NCBI GenBank assembly: GCA_900556715.1
Contig: USPM01000007.1
Span: 1 to 40,182 of the forward strand
Reading direction: 5' to 3'
DNA from: an uncultured Megamonas sp.
Lineage (GTDB): Bacteria; Bacillota_C; Negativicutes; Selenomonadales; Selenomonadaceae
DNA: 40,182 nt
The position numbers were made by a program, and so were the translations under genes. A model generated the notes under the pieces. That model was not told where the DNA came from and ran no database searches. It saw only the letters and a program-made list of their open reading frames with translations. Below are positions 1 through 7,449 of this stretch, one piece after another (position 1 is the stretch's first letter; each line of letters opens with the position of its first letter).

Positions 1-316
1 AAATTCTTTCATATTTACTAGAAAGTGTCATTTCTACATTATTGCCTTTTTGCACCAATTCACAAATAATATCTTTTTTATCACGATACATAAATTTATT
101 ATTTTTATCTACAGTATCCACAACATTAAACAATACAATTGTATTATCATCTTTTTCTACCAAATTAGTTTTTGTTGAAAACATATTTATAGCTTTTACT
201 ATACCATGTTTTACTTGCTCAACATTTGTATTTTCAAATTCTTCATTAATGCTAGCAGCAAAACAACTAGACGTAATTGCCATCAATAACATAAATAAGA
301 TTAATATTTTTTTCAT
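1..316 (-). CDS. Secreted protein of unknown function, C-terminus cut by window edge
   Basis: The gene reads leftward from an ATG at 316 and runs off the window after about 105 codons. An AAGGAGAT ribosome binding site lies at 324-331. The product starts with a typical signal peptide (MKKILILFMLLMAITSS, then CFAAS), so it is probably exported. The mature part is polar, with VEQVKHGIVKAINMFS followed by short strand-like stretches (NTIVLFNVVD, FMYRDKKDIICELV, NNVEMTLSSKYER). I do not recognise a family. It starts 29 bases after the stop of the aldo/keto reductase gene on the same strand, so the two may be cotranscribed. Nothing indicates its role. Confidence 0.6.
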   Translation of the reverse strand, partial: MKKILILFMLLMAITSSCFAASINEEFENTNVEQVKHGIVKAINMFSTKTNLVEKDDNTIVLFNVVDTVDKNNKFMYRDKKDIICELVQKGNNVEMTLSSKYERI

Positions 317-345
317 CCAAATCATCTCCTTAAGATTTTAAAAAC

Positions 346-1464
346 TTAATCTTCAAAAGTCTTAGCAACTAATTTCAAATAATCAACAATTGTCAAATGT
401 TGCGGACAATGACCTTCACAACTTCTACATTCAATGCAATCAGAAGCTTTCGCATGATTTTTTATCATATCTTGGTATTTCTTCTTACTGCCAGAAGCAA
501 TGCCGAAACGTTTTTCATTATTATATAACTCAAAAACCTCTGGTATTTGAATTTGCATTGGACAATTTTCTTTACAATAATTACAAGCTGTACAAGCAAT
601 AGCTGTTGTATCATTGATGATTTTTGCCACTTTAAAAGTTGTTTCAATTTCTTCTTTAGTAAGCGGTTTAAAATCTTCCATATAACTTAAATTATCTTCT
701 AATTGTTCCCATGTTGACATACCAGAAAGCACCATAAATACATCATCTAAGCTACTAGCAAAACGAATTGCCCATGAAGCCACTGACATTTTTTCATCTT
801 GAGCTTTCAATAAATCTATACCAGCCTGCGGAATATTTACCAATTTACCGCCTTTTACAGGTTCCATAACAATCACAGGTTTATGATATTTTTGGCATAC
901 TTCATAACATTTACGAGATTGCACGCTATCGCTTTCCCAATCAAGATAATTTATTTGTAACTGTACAAATTCAATATCTTCACCAATTTCAAGTAAAATC
1001 TTTTCTAAGAATTCTGCTGTATCATGAAAAGAAAAACCTAATTTTTTAATCTTGCCTTCCACTTTCATTTGACGCACAAAATCCATAGATTTAAATTCTT
1101 TAACCTTTGCATAATTATCAACATCTAAACAATGCAATAAATAATAATCAAAATAATCCACACCACATTTTTCTAATTGTTCATCAAAAATACGTTTATT
1201 ATCTTCTATGGATTTCAACTGCATTGTAGGCAATTTATCCGCCAATAAAAAGCTTTCTCGTGGATATCTTTTAACTAAAGCTTCCTTTACAAATAATTCA
1301 CTTTGATAATTATGGTACATATACGCAGTATCAAAATACTTAAAGCCTTTTGCCATAAAAGTATCAACCATTTTACAAAATTGCTCCATATCCACCTTAT
1401 TATTTTCCGCATCAAGCATAGGCAAACGCATACAACCAAAACCAAGTTTCTTTAAATTTTCCAT
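346..1464 (-). CDS. Aldo/keto reductase with C-terminal ferredoxin-like 4Fe-4S domain
   Basis: This 372-residue protein joins an N-terminal aldo/keto reductase barrel to a C-terminal region with two cysteine clusters, the layout of the COG1453 family common in anaerobes. Visible motifs are GFGCMRLPM at the N-terminus, FDTAYMYH near residue 45 (catalytic Asp and Tyr), ADKLP (Lys) and LLHCLD (His). The clusters CTACNYCKENCP (about 290-301) and CIECRSCEGHCP (about 343-354) should bind 4Fe-4S. It probably reduces a carbonyl substrate with NAD(P)H in the cytosol; the clusters suggest coupling to one-electron carriers, and the substrate is unknown. The start is an ATG preceded by AGGAGAG. Family assignment is firm, substrate is not. 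Confidence 0.9.
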   Translation of the reverse strand: MENLKKLGFGCMRLPMLDAENNKVDMEQFCKMVDTFMAKGFKYFDTAYMYHNYQSELFVKEALVKRYPRESFLLADKLPTMQLKSIEDNKRIFDEQLEKCGVDYFDYYLLHCLDVDNYAKVKEFKSMDFVRQMKVEGKIKKLGFSFHDTAEFLEKILLEIGEDIEFVQLQINYLDWESDSVQSRKCYEVCQKYHKPVIVMEPVKGGKLVNIPQAGIDLLKAQDEKMSVASWAIRFASSLDDVFMVLSGMSTWEQLEDNLSYMEDFKPLTKEEIETTFKVAKIINDTTAIACTACNYCKENCPMQIQIPEVFELYNNEKRFGIASGSKKKYQDMIKNHAKASDCIECRSCEGHCPQHLTIVDYLKLVAKTFED

Positions 1465-1554
1465 AATCCCACTCTCCTAAAATATATTTATTTAAATTAT
1501 AATATTTTTTATAGATATTTTCTAAATAAAATTAAATATAATATAAAAATAAGT

Positions 1555-1741
1555 TATTCAAAAACTCGAAAAGATACTTATCCTATTCCTAGAAATAGAA
1601 TTGAAAAAAGTTTTAAAGATATATTAAATGAAAATAATACAAAAAAAGGATGATATAAATATGTCTACACAAATTCAAGCTCCTATGCGAACAGGACTTT
1701 TAGAATTTTTAAGAAAAACTAATATAAATCATCTCAAATAA
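1555..1741 (+). pseudogene. Possible relic of a two-gene cassette
   Basis: Between the reductase and the toxin-like locus a stretch reads as protein without a start codon: frame 1555-1653 ends ...RKDTYPIPRNRIEKS, FKDILNENNTKKG, TGA. The TGA overlaps an AAAGGATGAT ribosome binding site that leads into ATG at 1661, opening a 26-codon ORF (MSTQIQAPMRTGLLEFLRK...) that stops at 1741. A gene tail, a stop/SD overlap and a truncated gene head look like the remains of a small two-gene operon, but I recognise neither family. The rest of 1465-1776 is AT-rich and shows nothing else that I can support. Confidence 0.3.
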
Positions 1742-1776
1742 AAGATATCATTATAATATCATCAAATATAATTCTA

Positions 1777-1785
1777 TGTTATAAT
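1777..1785 (+). promoter_or_regulatory. Extended -10 promoter of the small peptide mRNA
   Basis: TGTTATAAT is a perfect extended -10 (TGnTATAAT). No good -35 is visible 16-18 bases upstream, as is usual for extended -10 promoters. Transcription should start near 1792, about 40 bases before the ATG at 1833. Confidence 0.5.
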
Positions 1786-1826
1786 ATCTTTCGTTGCCCT
1801 TCCTATACTGGTAACAGTTAGGAGGT

Positions 1827-1854
1827 GTTCATATGTTTCGTTTCACTATGTTTT
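1827..1854 (+). repeat. Direct repeat copy A over the toxin start codon
   Basis: GTTCATATG-N5-TTTCACTATGTTTT. It covers the start codon and first codons of the peptide. It recurs with identical spacing at 2006-2033, where only the five central bases differ. Confidence 0.85.
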
Positions 1855-1937
1855 TAGAAGCTGTCATGGCAAGTATAGTTGCCTACTATATTTGCAAAGG
1901 GTTAGACATGCTTTTTTCAGTTTTATGTGGCAACTAG
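1833..1937 (+). CDS. 34-residue hydrophobic peptide, putative type I toxin
   Basis: This short ORF has a strong GGAGG site at 1821-1825 with ideal spacing. Its product begins MFRFTMFLEAVMASIVAYY and continues with a Cys-Lys-Gly-Leu-Asp segment and a hydrophobic end, so it is one membrane-spanning peptide. The size, the adjacent terminator, a convergent promoter on the other strand and direct repeats around the start codon and beyond the terminator are the organisation of Fst/par-type type I toxin-antitoxin loci. The peptide is therefore inferred to be a membrane toxin held in check by an antisense RNA. The sequence is not a clear Fst homologue. It could instead be a harmless small membrane protein. 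Confidence 0.6.
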   Translation: MFRFTMFLEAVMASIVAYYICKGLDMLFSVLCGN

Positions 1938-1968
1938 CCTAGCTTTAACGTTAGCTATATAACGCAAG

Positions 1969-2003
1969 AAACCCCATGAAGGTGCGAACTTCATGGGGTT
2001 TTG
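1969..2003. terminator. Shared bidirectional terminator of toxin mRNA and antisense RNA
   Basis: ACCCCATGAAG and CTTCATGGGGT form a perfect GC-rich stem around a 7-base loop. It is followed by TTTT on the plus strand and TTTCTT on the minus strand, so it can end transcripts from both sides. Confidence 0.8.
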
Positions 2004-2005
2004 CT

Positions 2006-2033
2006 GTTCATATGAACTATTTCACTATGTTTT
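2006..2033 (+). repeat. Direct repeat copy B, inside the antisense RNA template
   Basis: GTTCATATG-N5-TTTCACTATGTTTT, matching 23 of 28 positions of copy A at 1827-1854. It lies beyond the terminator and within the first 35 bases of the predicted antisense RNA. Confidence 0.85.
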
Positions 2034-2043
2034 GCCTACATTT

Positions 2044-2071
2044 AGTATAGCATATTACTTAGATTTTGCAA
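2044..2071 (-). promoter_or_regulatory. Antisense RNA promoter
   Basis: On the minus strand: TTGCAA (2071-2066), 16-base spacer, TATACT (2049-2044) with an extended TGC just before it. No minus-strand ORF follows, so the promoter makes sense only for an RNA. Confidence 0.6.
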
Positions 2072-2094
2072 CATAAAGCTTATCAATTCATAAA

Positions 2095-2120
2095 GAGATG
2101 GTACCAAAATGGTACCTCTC
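2095..2120. repeat. GGTACC-N5-GGTACC hairpin
   Basis: GAGA-T-GGTACC-AAAAT-GGTACC-TCTC forms a stem of about ten pairs. No T-run follows on either side, so it is not an obvious terminator. It could be an operator or a processing signal; role unknown. Confidence 0.4.
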
Positions 2121-2198
2121 ATATATTTTAAAAATAACAAAAAGTCAAATTTCAAATAACAAAAGCTCTATAAAGACTTATAAAATAAGTATAAAAAT

Positions 2199-2235
2199 AG
2201 TCAAAAAGTCAAAAATAATTGTTGACATTTTGACT
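2199..2235. promoter_or_regulatory. 37-bp near-palindromic operator overlapping the hsp20 -35
   Basis: Two AGTCAAA units spaced 8 bases apart (2199, 2207) are followed by the same pair inverted (TTGAC at 2222 and 2230). 16 of 18 opposing positions pair around base 2217. The inverted half contains the -35 hexamer, so a bound protein would block RNA polymerase. The heptad resembles the half-site of the heat-shock repressor CtsR, but CtsR sites repeat every 10 bases as direct repeats, not every 8 as an inverted pair of pairs. Confidence 0.65.
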
Positions 2236-2249
2236 AATATGAGTATAAT
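2222..2249 (+). promoter_or_regulatory. hsp20 promoter
   Basis: TTGACA (2222-2227), 16-base spacer, TATAAT (2244-2249): both hexamers are consensus. Transcription would start near 2256, leaving a leader of about 190 bases before the first hsp20 gene. The leader holds a small CGGACT-TGAT-AGTCCG hairpin (2365-2380) and a further pair of TTGAC units (2399, 2407). Confidence 0.75.
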
Positions 2250-2398
2250 AATAATTGTAAGGACGTTAAGAGATACGAAAGATAAGAAGTATTCCTTAAG
2301 ATACTTACAAAATCTAAACTTTAATCTTATAATTTTACTAATAACAATAAATAAAAGTTAAATGCGGACTTGATAGTCCGTTTAATTCAAAACAAAAT

Positions 2399-2411
2399 TT
2401 GACTTTTTGAC
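2399..2411. promoter_or_regulatory. Second period-8 TTGAC pair near the hsp20 ribosome binding site
   Basis: TTGAC at 2399-2403 and again at 2407-2411, the same 8-base period as the upstream operator. It sits about 35 bases before the start codon. A decayed pair also lies before the second hsp20 gene (TTGAC 2944-2948, then TAAAC 2952-2956). Confidence 0.4.
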
Positions 2412-2446
2412 TTTATTTATTGCTCTATACATGGAGGTTGTTATTT

Positions 2447-2926
2447 ATGTTCGGTTTAGTTCCATTTGCAAAAAATATTGCTAAAAGTAATGATGATTTC
2501 AATAAATTATTCGACGTTTTCAATGAACCTTTCTTTCATGAACCATTTGCAAAAATGAATTCTTATGTAAAATCCTTTAAAGTTGACGTAAAAGATACTG
2601 ATAAAGCTTACGAACTCACTGCTGAATTACCAGGCATCGCCAAAGAAAACATTTCTCTTGACTACAACAAAGGTTATTTAACAATTAAAACAACTACTAC
2701 AAAATCCACAGAAGAAAAACCTGCTGAAAATGCTGATGATAAAAACGAAAAACCTCAAGAAAAATATATTCGCCGTGAACGTTATGTAGGTGAAATGCAA
2801 CGTTCTTTTTACATTGATGATATTGATGAAAAAAATATCAAAGCTTCTTACCAAGATGGTATCTTAACTGTAGTTTTACCAAAAATTACTAAAGAAGAAG
2901 CTACAACTCAAATCAATATTGACTAA
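2447..2926 (+). CDS. Small heat shock protein, Hsp20/alpha-crystallin family (first copy)
   Basis: Cytosolic ATP-independent holdase chaperone of 159 residues. The alpha-crystallin domain runs from FKVDVKDTDKAYELTAELPG (about residue 45) to the GILTVVLPK motif near the C-terminus, followed by a short tail ending QINID. A charged Lys/Glu-rich insert lies in the middle of the domain. The start used here is ATG 2447, with GGAGG at 2433-2437. A TTG start at 2420 is possible but would add residues absent from the neighbouring paralogue, which also begins MFGL. It is cotranscribed with the second copy from the promoter at 2222-2249. Confidence 0.93.
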   Translation: MFGLVPFAKNIAKSNDDFNKLFDVFNEPFFHEPFAKMNSYVKSFKVDVKDTDKAYELTAELPGIAKENISLDYNKGYLTIKTTTTKSTEEKPAENADDKNEKPQEKYIRRERYVGEMQRSFYIDDIDEKNIKASYQDGILTVVLPKITKEEATTQINID

Positions 2927-2974
2927 TTTCTTTTAAATAAAATTTGACTTTTAAACTTTTAGGAGGCATTTATT

Positions 2975-3424
2975 ATGTTTGGTTTAATTCCTACATTTAC
3001 AAATAATCTCACAACTAATGATAATTCTTTCAAATCTATTTTTGATGTTTTCAACGAACCATTTTTCCAAAACGCATTTACTCCAGTAAATTCCATGTTC
3101 AACGCATTCAAAGTTGATGTAAAAGATACTGATAACGCTTATGAACTCTCTGCTGAATTACCAGGAGTAAAAAAAGAAAATATCGCTCTTGATTATCAAA
3201 ATGGTTATTTAACTATCAAAGCTACTATGCAAAATGAACAAAATCAGAATGAAGAAAATAACTATATTCATCAAGAACGCTATTATGGTACAATGCAACG
3301 TTCATTCTATGTAGGTCAGATAGATAAAGCTAACGCTAAAGCTGAATATACTGACGGTGTTTTAAAAATGACATTGCCAAAACTTCAACCACAATCAACA
3401 ACTACTCAAATTGATATAGATTAA
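2975..3424 (+). CDS. Small heat shock protein, Hsp20/alpha-crystallin family (second copy)
   Basis: This 149-residue paralogue of the preceding gene shares the MFGL start, FDVFNEPFF, FKVDVKDTDNAYELSAELPG and the C-terminal TQIDID. It lacks most of the charged insert of the first copy. AGGAGG lies at 2961-2966. The 48-base gap, the high similarity and the common terminator point to a tandem duplication working as one operon. The two proteins may form mixed oligomers, as paired Hsp20s do elsewhere; that is inference. Confidence 0.93.
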   Translation: MFGLIPTFTNNLTTNDNSFKSIFDVFNEPFFQNAFTPVNSMFNAFKVDVKDTDNAYELSAELPGVKKENIALDYQNGYLTIKATMQNEQNQNEENNYIHQERYYGTMQRSFYVGQIDKANAKAEYTDGVLKMTLPKLQPQSTTTQIDID

Positions 3425-3482
3425 TATAAGTAGATCATTCCTCCTGTAACTCCTTTAAAATTAAATACTTTATAAATTAAAG

Positions 3483-3536
3483 ATAGCCTTTATACTTGAG
3501 ATATTTGCCAGGTCTCAGTATAAAGGCTATTTTTAT
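3483..3536. terminator. Strong terminator between hsp20 operon and the NTPase gene
   Basis: ATAGCCTTTATACT pairs with AGTATAAAGGCTAT, and the stem extends inward through TGAGA/TCTC with one bulge. A TTTTTATT tail follows on the plus strand, ending the hsp20 mRNA. It may also stop transcripts of the convergent NTPase gene. Confidence 0.85.
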
Positions 3537-3565
3537 TATTTACTTATGATATTTAATAATTCATA

Positions 3566-6500
3566 TCATTTTTTAGCTCTTATTCTAAATAAAAGTTGAT
3601 TTTCTTCCTTATTTTTAGCATATCTATCTTCATTTGAAATATATCCTATTTTATATAAATAATCACCTAATCGTTTATTTTCATCATTTATAGGTAAATA
3701 TATATTATGTCTTTTTTCTCTATTTGATAACTCTTTATATTCACCATCCATTTTTGCAAAAAGATTTTCTAATTCATCAGCATTAAATAAATCTAAATGC
3801 CTTACTAACAATGTTATTTTATTATCTATATTATCAAATACAATTTTAAATAAATCTTTTGTTAAAGTAATACCCGTATTAAAAATTACCTTTTTTAAAT
3901 ATTCATTCATAAAATTTCTACCATAATAATTTACTATTTTTTGACAAAATACTTTATCTGTCCTTCCCGTTTCTTCCAGCAAATTACTAAATATATCTTC
4001 ATCAATCTGAAATACTTCTATATTATCAATAAAACTATCCTTATTTGATAATATATACAATGTTGCTATTTCTACAGATATACCTTTTATCTTATCAAAA
4101 CATTGTTTATTTAAAGGTATATATTTATTTTGTATCAAAATTTTAAGTTTTTCTTGGTTCATTGAAGCAAAGTCAAATTCTAAATCATTAAAAATAAGTT
4201 TTAAATACGATATATATTTTTCAAAAATATTATTATCTATATCACTAAATAATAAATCTTTTATAAACTTTTCTTCAATAAAACTTCTATCACTATTTAA
4301 GATTGCATCACATTCCGTAGATAGAAAATCTATTAATACCTCATCTAATCCATTCTTTGAAAATTGTTTCCAATATTGAATAACATTATCAAAATTAGCA
4401 TTGATTTTTCTATGTTTTAGTAATAATATCCAATATTTATTTTCACAAACAGATATATTTTTTAACTTAAAGTCTTCATGCACTATAATTTTTTCTACTA
4501 AATCCATATCATCGCTACATTTAGTCATTAAATCTAAAATATATTTTTCATCATCACAGTTATTATCATTACTCAATATAATTTCTTTTACATATTCTTC
4601 AATATTAGCGAAAACATTATTTATTAAACAATCATATCCAGAAGTCATTATCATTGTATAGTTCTTCTTATTCAAATCGTTTTCATTTATTTCACTATTT
4701 TTGTACATAAGAATAGTATCTATCATATATTTATTGATATCATAATGCTTATTATCAAATATAAAATTTAAAAGTTCTCTATCAACTCCTTCTATATTCA
4801 ATTTATAAAAGTGTATTTCTAATTTCTCGATTATCTTTTCCAAATAATTAATATTTACATCTTTAAGTTGCATCAATATATCTTCATTTTCCTCAAAAAA
4901 ATGCTCAAATGCTTTATCTTTATTTAAATTAAGCAATTCTTCTACTTTTAAACTTTCACATAACCATTTAAAATATTCTATTTGTCTATTGTATGTCAAT
5001 ACTGCTTTTTCAGTTAAAAAAATCCACATATTTTCCCATTTTAAAGCTAATAAATTTATAAATTTCTTTCTGTTATTATTCTTCCTTACAAAAGCATCTA
5101 TAAAAGACCAACTTTCTTTTTTCTCATCTGCTAATTGTTGTATAAAATTATCTAATTTATTCTTATCAATTTCTTTACTACTATTTGATAATAAATACTC
5201 TAATAAATAAAAATTATAAACTTCTTTTTGCTTAAAATCTCTTATATTTAATCTATCAACTACACCTCTTAATCTAGTCAATTTATAATCAAATGACTGA
5301 ACCTCTCTATTTCTTATGTTAAGAATAAAGTTCATATCATCCTTTGTTATACTATCTCCTTTAAAATAGTTAATATACATACTATAATATTCATCAATAT
5401 AGCCATATCTTAACATAAAGACTAAGACTTTATTACTTCTAACATTATCAGATAGAACTTCTTTAACATCATTTCTTTCAATTAATTCTTTTAAAGATGA
5501 TATTGATATATTTTGTAACTGTTCATTTAATTCTTCTAAATCATGATGTATACCATCCATTTTTTTATCTTCTAATAATTTTAAAACCTTCCATCGTTTA
5601 CAATAATCTATATATATTTTTTTCATCTTGTTAGAATCTATTTCTTCTTTATTAGTAGAATACCCAGAAGGATAACAAATATAATAACTACTACCTTCTT
5701 TATAGATATTTTCAAAATTAAAATTATCATCTAATATTTGTTTTATAGAAAATTCTTCTGGATTATGATATAGTTCGCGTCTCCCTATTGCACAAATTGT
5801 TATTCCCCAATTAGCTAAATGACCACAAAAAGCATATTTTAATTCTTTAGTACTCTTTAAACAATCTTCTTTTACTAATATAATTTGTTTTTCTAATTGA
5901 TTTATACTTTCTCTAATTTTTTCAGCTTCTTTCTCTATAAATGATTGTTTATTTTTAAAAGCTTGCTTAACAATACTTTCATCTTGTTCATTTTGAAGTT
6001 CAGCAAAATCTTTTGGATATAAATTTTTAAATATTATCAATGATAACATCTTTTCATCTACAAGTTTTATACTATCCGAATCTTTCAATGTTCTTTTATA
6101 AATCTTAAATTCATTAAAAATATTATACAAAACTCGCATATCTGATACGAATGGTGCTATATCTTTTATATATTCTTTTGATATATTACATTTAGTATTA
6201 TTTTCAAATTCCTTCAAAAAAACATCTTCTGAATTACTTTCATTAATTATTGGAATAACAGGTATAATATAATCAAAAAATTTAGTACGTTCTTCTTTAT
6301 TATGGAATAATTCATCTTTTACTGCATAAACAAATTTTACTGGTTTCTTTAAGCCTTCATAATTATTTATGATAAAATTCAAATCTCTTAACTCTATGAA
6401 TATATTATTGTTTTCTAGTCTATCTAAATCCTCAAAAAATACAACTTCATATCCTGTTGCTTCAAAAAAATATAAAATTTCATCTATATTCTTATTAAAA

Positions 6501-7111
6501 ATAGATTTTTCATCAATCGCTTCACTTCCAAGAGTAGCATTAGAAAATAATTTTATTTCTTTTAATTTTAATTTAATCATACCCTGTTTTATTATAATAG
6601 TAAGTATTATCATTTCTAATAATACTAAACATGGTATCATTACATATGACCAAAATTCAGGGATACCTAAATCAATTAAAAAATTAATACAATTAATCAC
6701 TTTTTCCTTTAAAACATCTGGAAAAAATAATACACTTCCAATTGAACAAAACACATTAATGCAGAAAATCCATATAAAAATGTACTTATAGCTCATTTTT
6801 TCTATCTTGTTATATCTGCTTTGTGGCAACATATTCTTTTTTACTTTATAAAAAAATTGTTTTAATATTACATTTTCTATTTTTTCTAAAGGTATCTCTT
6901 CTTTTTTCCCATCATCTTGAGATTTCCCTTCGCTACTATTAAAAGTCGCCATAGATATAAATGTATATTTTAAACTAGGATGCTTCTTTACATATGTTTT
7001 TATAACGCTACTTTTTCCAGCTCCATAAGGTGCAGTAATGGCTATATTTCTAATTTCTTCATCATTGATAGCTTGATCTAAAGCATTAATATATTCATCT
7101 CCATTTTCCAT
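3566..7111 (-). CDS. YobI-like membrane P-loop NTPase, large protein of unknown role
   Basis: 1181 residues from the first ATG. The N-terminal NTPase domain has a Walker A motif in ITAPYGAGKSS (residues 26-35) and a Walker B-like VVFFEDLDRLEN near residue 230. Two hydrophobic segments (about 109-129 and 153-174) sit between them, as in KAP-like and YobI-type NTPases with a membrane insert. The remaining ~900 residues are helical and carry no motif I know. YobI proteins often lie in accessory regions, and similar NTPases are suspected defence proteins; here that is inference. The reading frame stays open and protein-like upstream to 7264 (KLTPIDD just before the ATG is family-like), so the true start is probably ATT at 7252 behind AGAAGG. 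Confidence 0.8.
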   Translation of the reverse strand: MENGDEYINALDQAINDEEIRNIAITAPYGAGKSSVIKTYVKKHPSLKYTFISMATFNSSEGKSQDDGKKEEIPLEKIENVILKQFFYKVKKNMLPQSRYNKIEKMSYKYIFIWIFCINVFCSIGSVLFFPDVLKEKVINCINFLIDLGIPEFWSYVMIPCLVLLEMIILTIIIKQGMIKLKLKEIKLFSNATLGSEAIDEKSIFNKNIDEILYFFEATGYEVVFFEDLDRLENNNIFIELRDLNFIINNYEGLKKPVKFVYAVKDELFHNKEERTKFFDYIIPVIPIINESNSEDVFLKEFENNTKCNISKEYIKDIAPFVSDMRVLYNIFNEFKIYKRTLKDSDSIKLVDEKMLSLIIFKNLYPKDFAELQNEQDESIVKQAFKNKQSFIEKEAEKIRESINQLEKQIILVKEDCLKSTKELKYAFCGHLANWGITICAIGRRELYHNPEEFSIKQILDDNFNFENIYKEGSSYYICYPSGYSTNKEEIDSNKMKKIYIDYCKRWKVLKLLEDKKMDGIHHDLEELNEQLQNISISSLKELIERNDVKEVLSDNVRSNKVLVFMLRYGYIDEYYSMYINYFKGDSITKDDMNFILNIRNREVQSFDYKLTRLRGVVDRLNIRDFKQKEVYNFYLLEYLLSNSSKEIDKNKLDNFIQQLADEKKESWSFIDAFVRKNNNRKKFINLLALKWENMWIFLTEKAVLTYNRQIEYFKWLCESLKVEELLNLNKDKAFEHFFEENEDILMQLKDVNINYLEKIIEKLEIHFYKLNIEGVDRELLNFIFDNKHYDINKYMIDTILMYKNSEINENDLNKKNYTMIMTSGYDCLINNVFANIEEYVKEIILSNDNNCDDEKYILDLMTKCSDDMDLVEKIIVHEDFKLKNISVCENKYWILLLKHRKINANFDNVIQYWKQFSKNGLDEVLIDFLSTECDAILNSDRSFIEEKFIKDLLFSDIDNNIFEKYISYLKLIFNDLEFDFASMNQEKLKILIQNKYIPLNKQCFDKIKGISVEIATLYILSNKDSFIDNIEVFQIDEDIFSNLLEETGRTDKVFCQKIVNYYGRNFMNEYLKKVIFNTGITLTKDLFKIVFDNIDNKITLLVRHLDLFNADELENLFAKMDGEYKELSNREKRHNIYLPINDENKRLGDYLYKIGYISNEDRYAKNKEENQLLFRIRAKK

Positions 7112-7308
7112 ATCATCTATTGGTGTTAATTTTTTATAATCATTACACTCTGTACAAATACATCTTTTTAAATAATCAATATAATATTCTATTCTGTTTT
7201 CAAACCAAACTAATTTTTTTATTACAAATTTTATAAATTTCTCTCTCGTAATAAAACCTTCTTTCTAAACAAACTTAGTAATTTTTAATAATTTTAATAT
7301 AAGATATT

Positions 7309-7337
7309 TTGATTATAAAAATACTCTATGATATAAT
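7309..7337 (+). promoter_or_regulatory. Promoter of antisense RNA (second type I locus)
   Basis: TTGATT (7309-7314), 17-base spacer, TATAAT (7332-7337) with an extended TGA. No plausible coding sequence follows; a terminator lies about 100 bases downstream. Confidence 0.65.
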
Positions 7338-7343
7338 AAAAAA

Positions 7344-7440
7344 AAGAGATAGCCTGATTGTGGTAGGTCAGCACCTCTCTCTTAGAAAATTCAATTCGTT
7401 AAGAAGGCTGTTCCCGCCGTTTCGGAACGGTCTTTTTTTC
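7344..7440 (+). ncRNA. Putative antisense antitoxin RNA for the holin-like toxin
   Basis: The predicted RNA starts about 7 bases after TATAAT and ends at the hairpin 7404-7434, about 95 nt. It is convergent with the toxin mRNA and complementary to its 3' untranslated part. It also contains CAGCACCTCTC, which can pair with the toxin's own GGGAGGTGTT ribosome binding site. RNA antitoxins of TxpA/RatA- and Fst-type loci have this arrangement. No transcript data are available; the ends are estimated from promoter and terminator. Confidence 0.6.
7404..7439 (+). terminator. Terminator of the antisense RNA
   Basis: AAGGCTGTTCC pairs with GGAACGGTCTT and seven Ts follow. Two G-T wobble pairs are possible only on the plus strand (they become A-C mismatches on minus), which fixes the direction as plus. 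Confidence 0.75.
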
Positions 7441-7449
7441 GTTTATAAA

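Larger units (their letters stand above)
1960..2037 (-). ncRNA. Putative antisense antitoxin RNA
   Basis: A strong minus-strand promoter at 2044-2071 would start an RNA near 2037 that runs toward the toxin gene and ends at the shared hairpin, giving about 70-75 nt. Its 5' part is the complement of repeat copy B, so it can pair with copy A, which spans the toxin start codon. Its 3' part is fully complementary to the tail of the toxin mRNA. This two-site pairing is how Fst-type antitoxins work. Existence of the RNA is inferred from promoter, terminator and repeats; exact ends are estimates. Confidence 0.55.

Noticed and set aside
42..341. 99-residue plus-strand ORF at the left edge
   Set aside because: It is the antisense shadow of the secreted-protein gene, which has a signal peptide and a clear ribosome site.
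2199..2235. CtsR or CIRCE/HrcA site
   Set aside because: Spacing is 8 bases with inverted pairs, not the 10-base direct repeat of CtsR, and there is no TTAGCACTC arm.
2098..2361. 87-residue plus-strand ORF before hsp20
   Set aside because: It runs through the hsp20 operator and promoter, has no ribosome site, and its product is low-complexity Ile/Lys/Asn.
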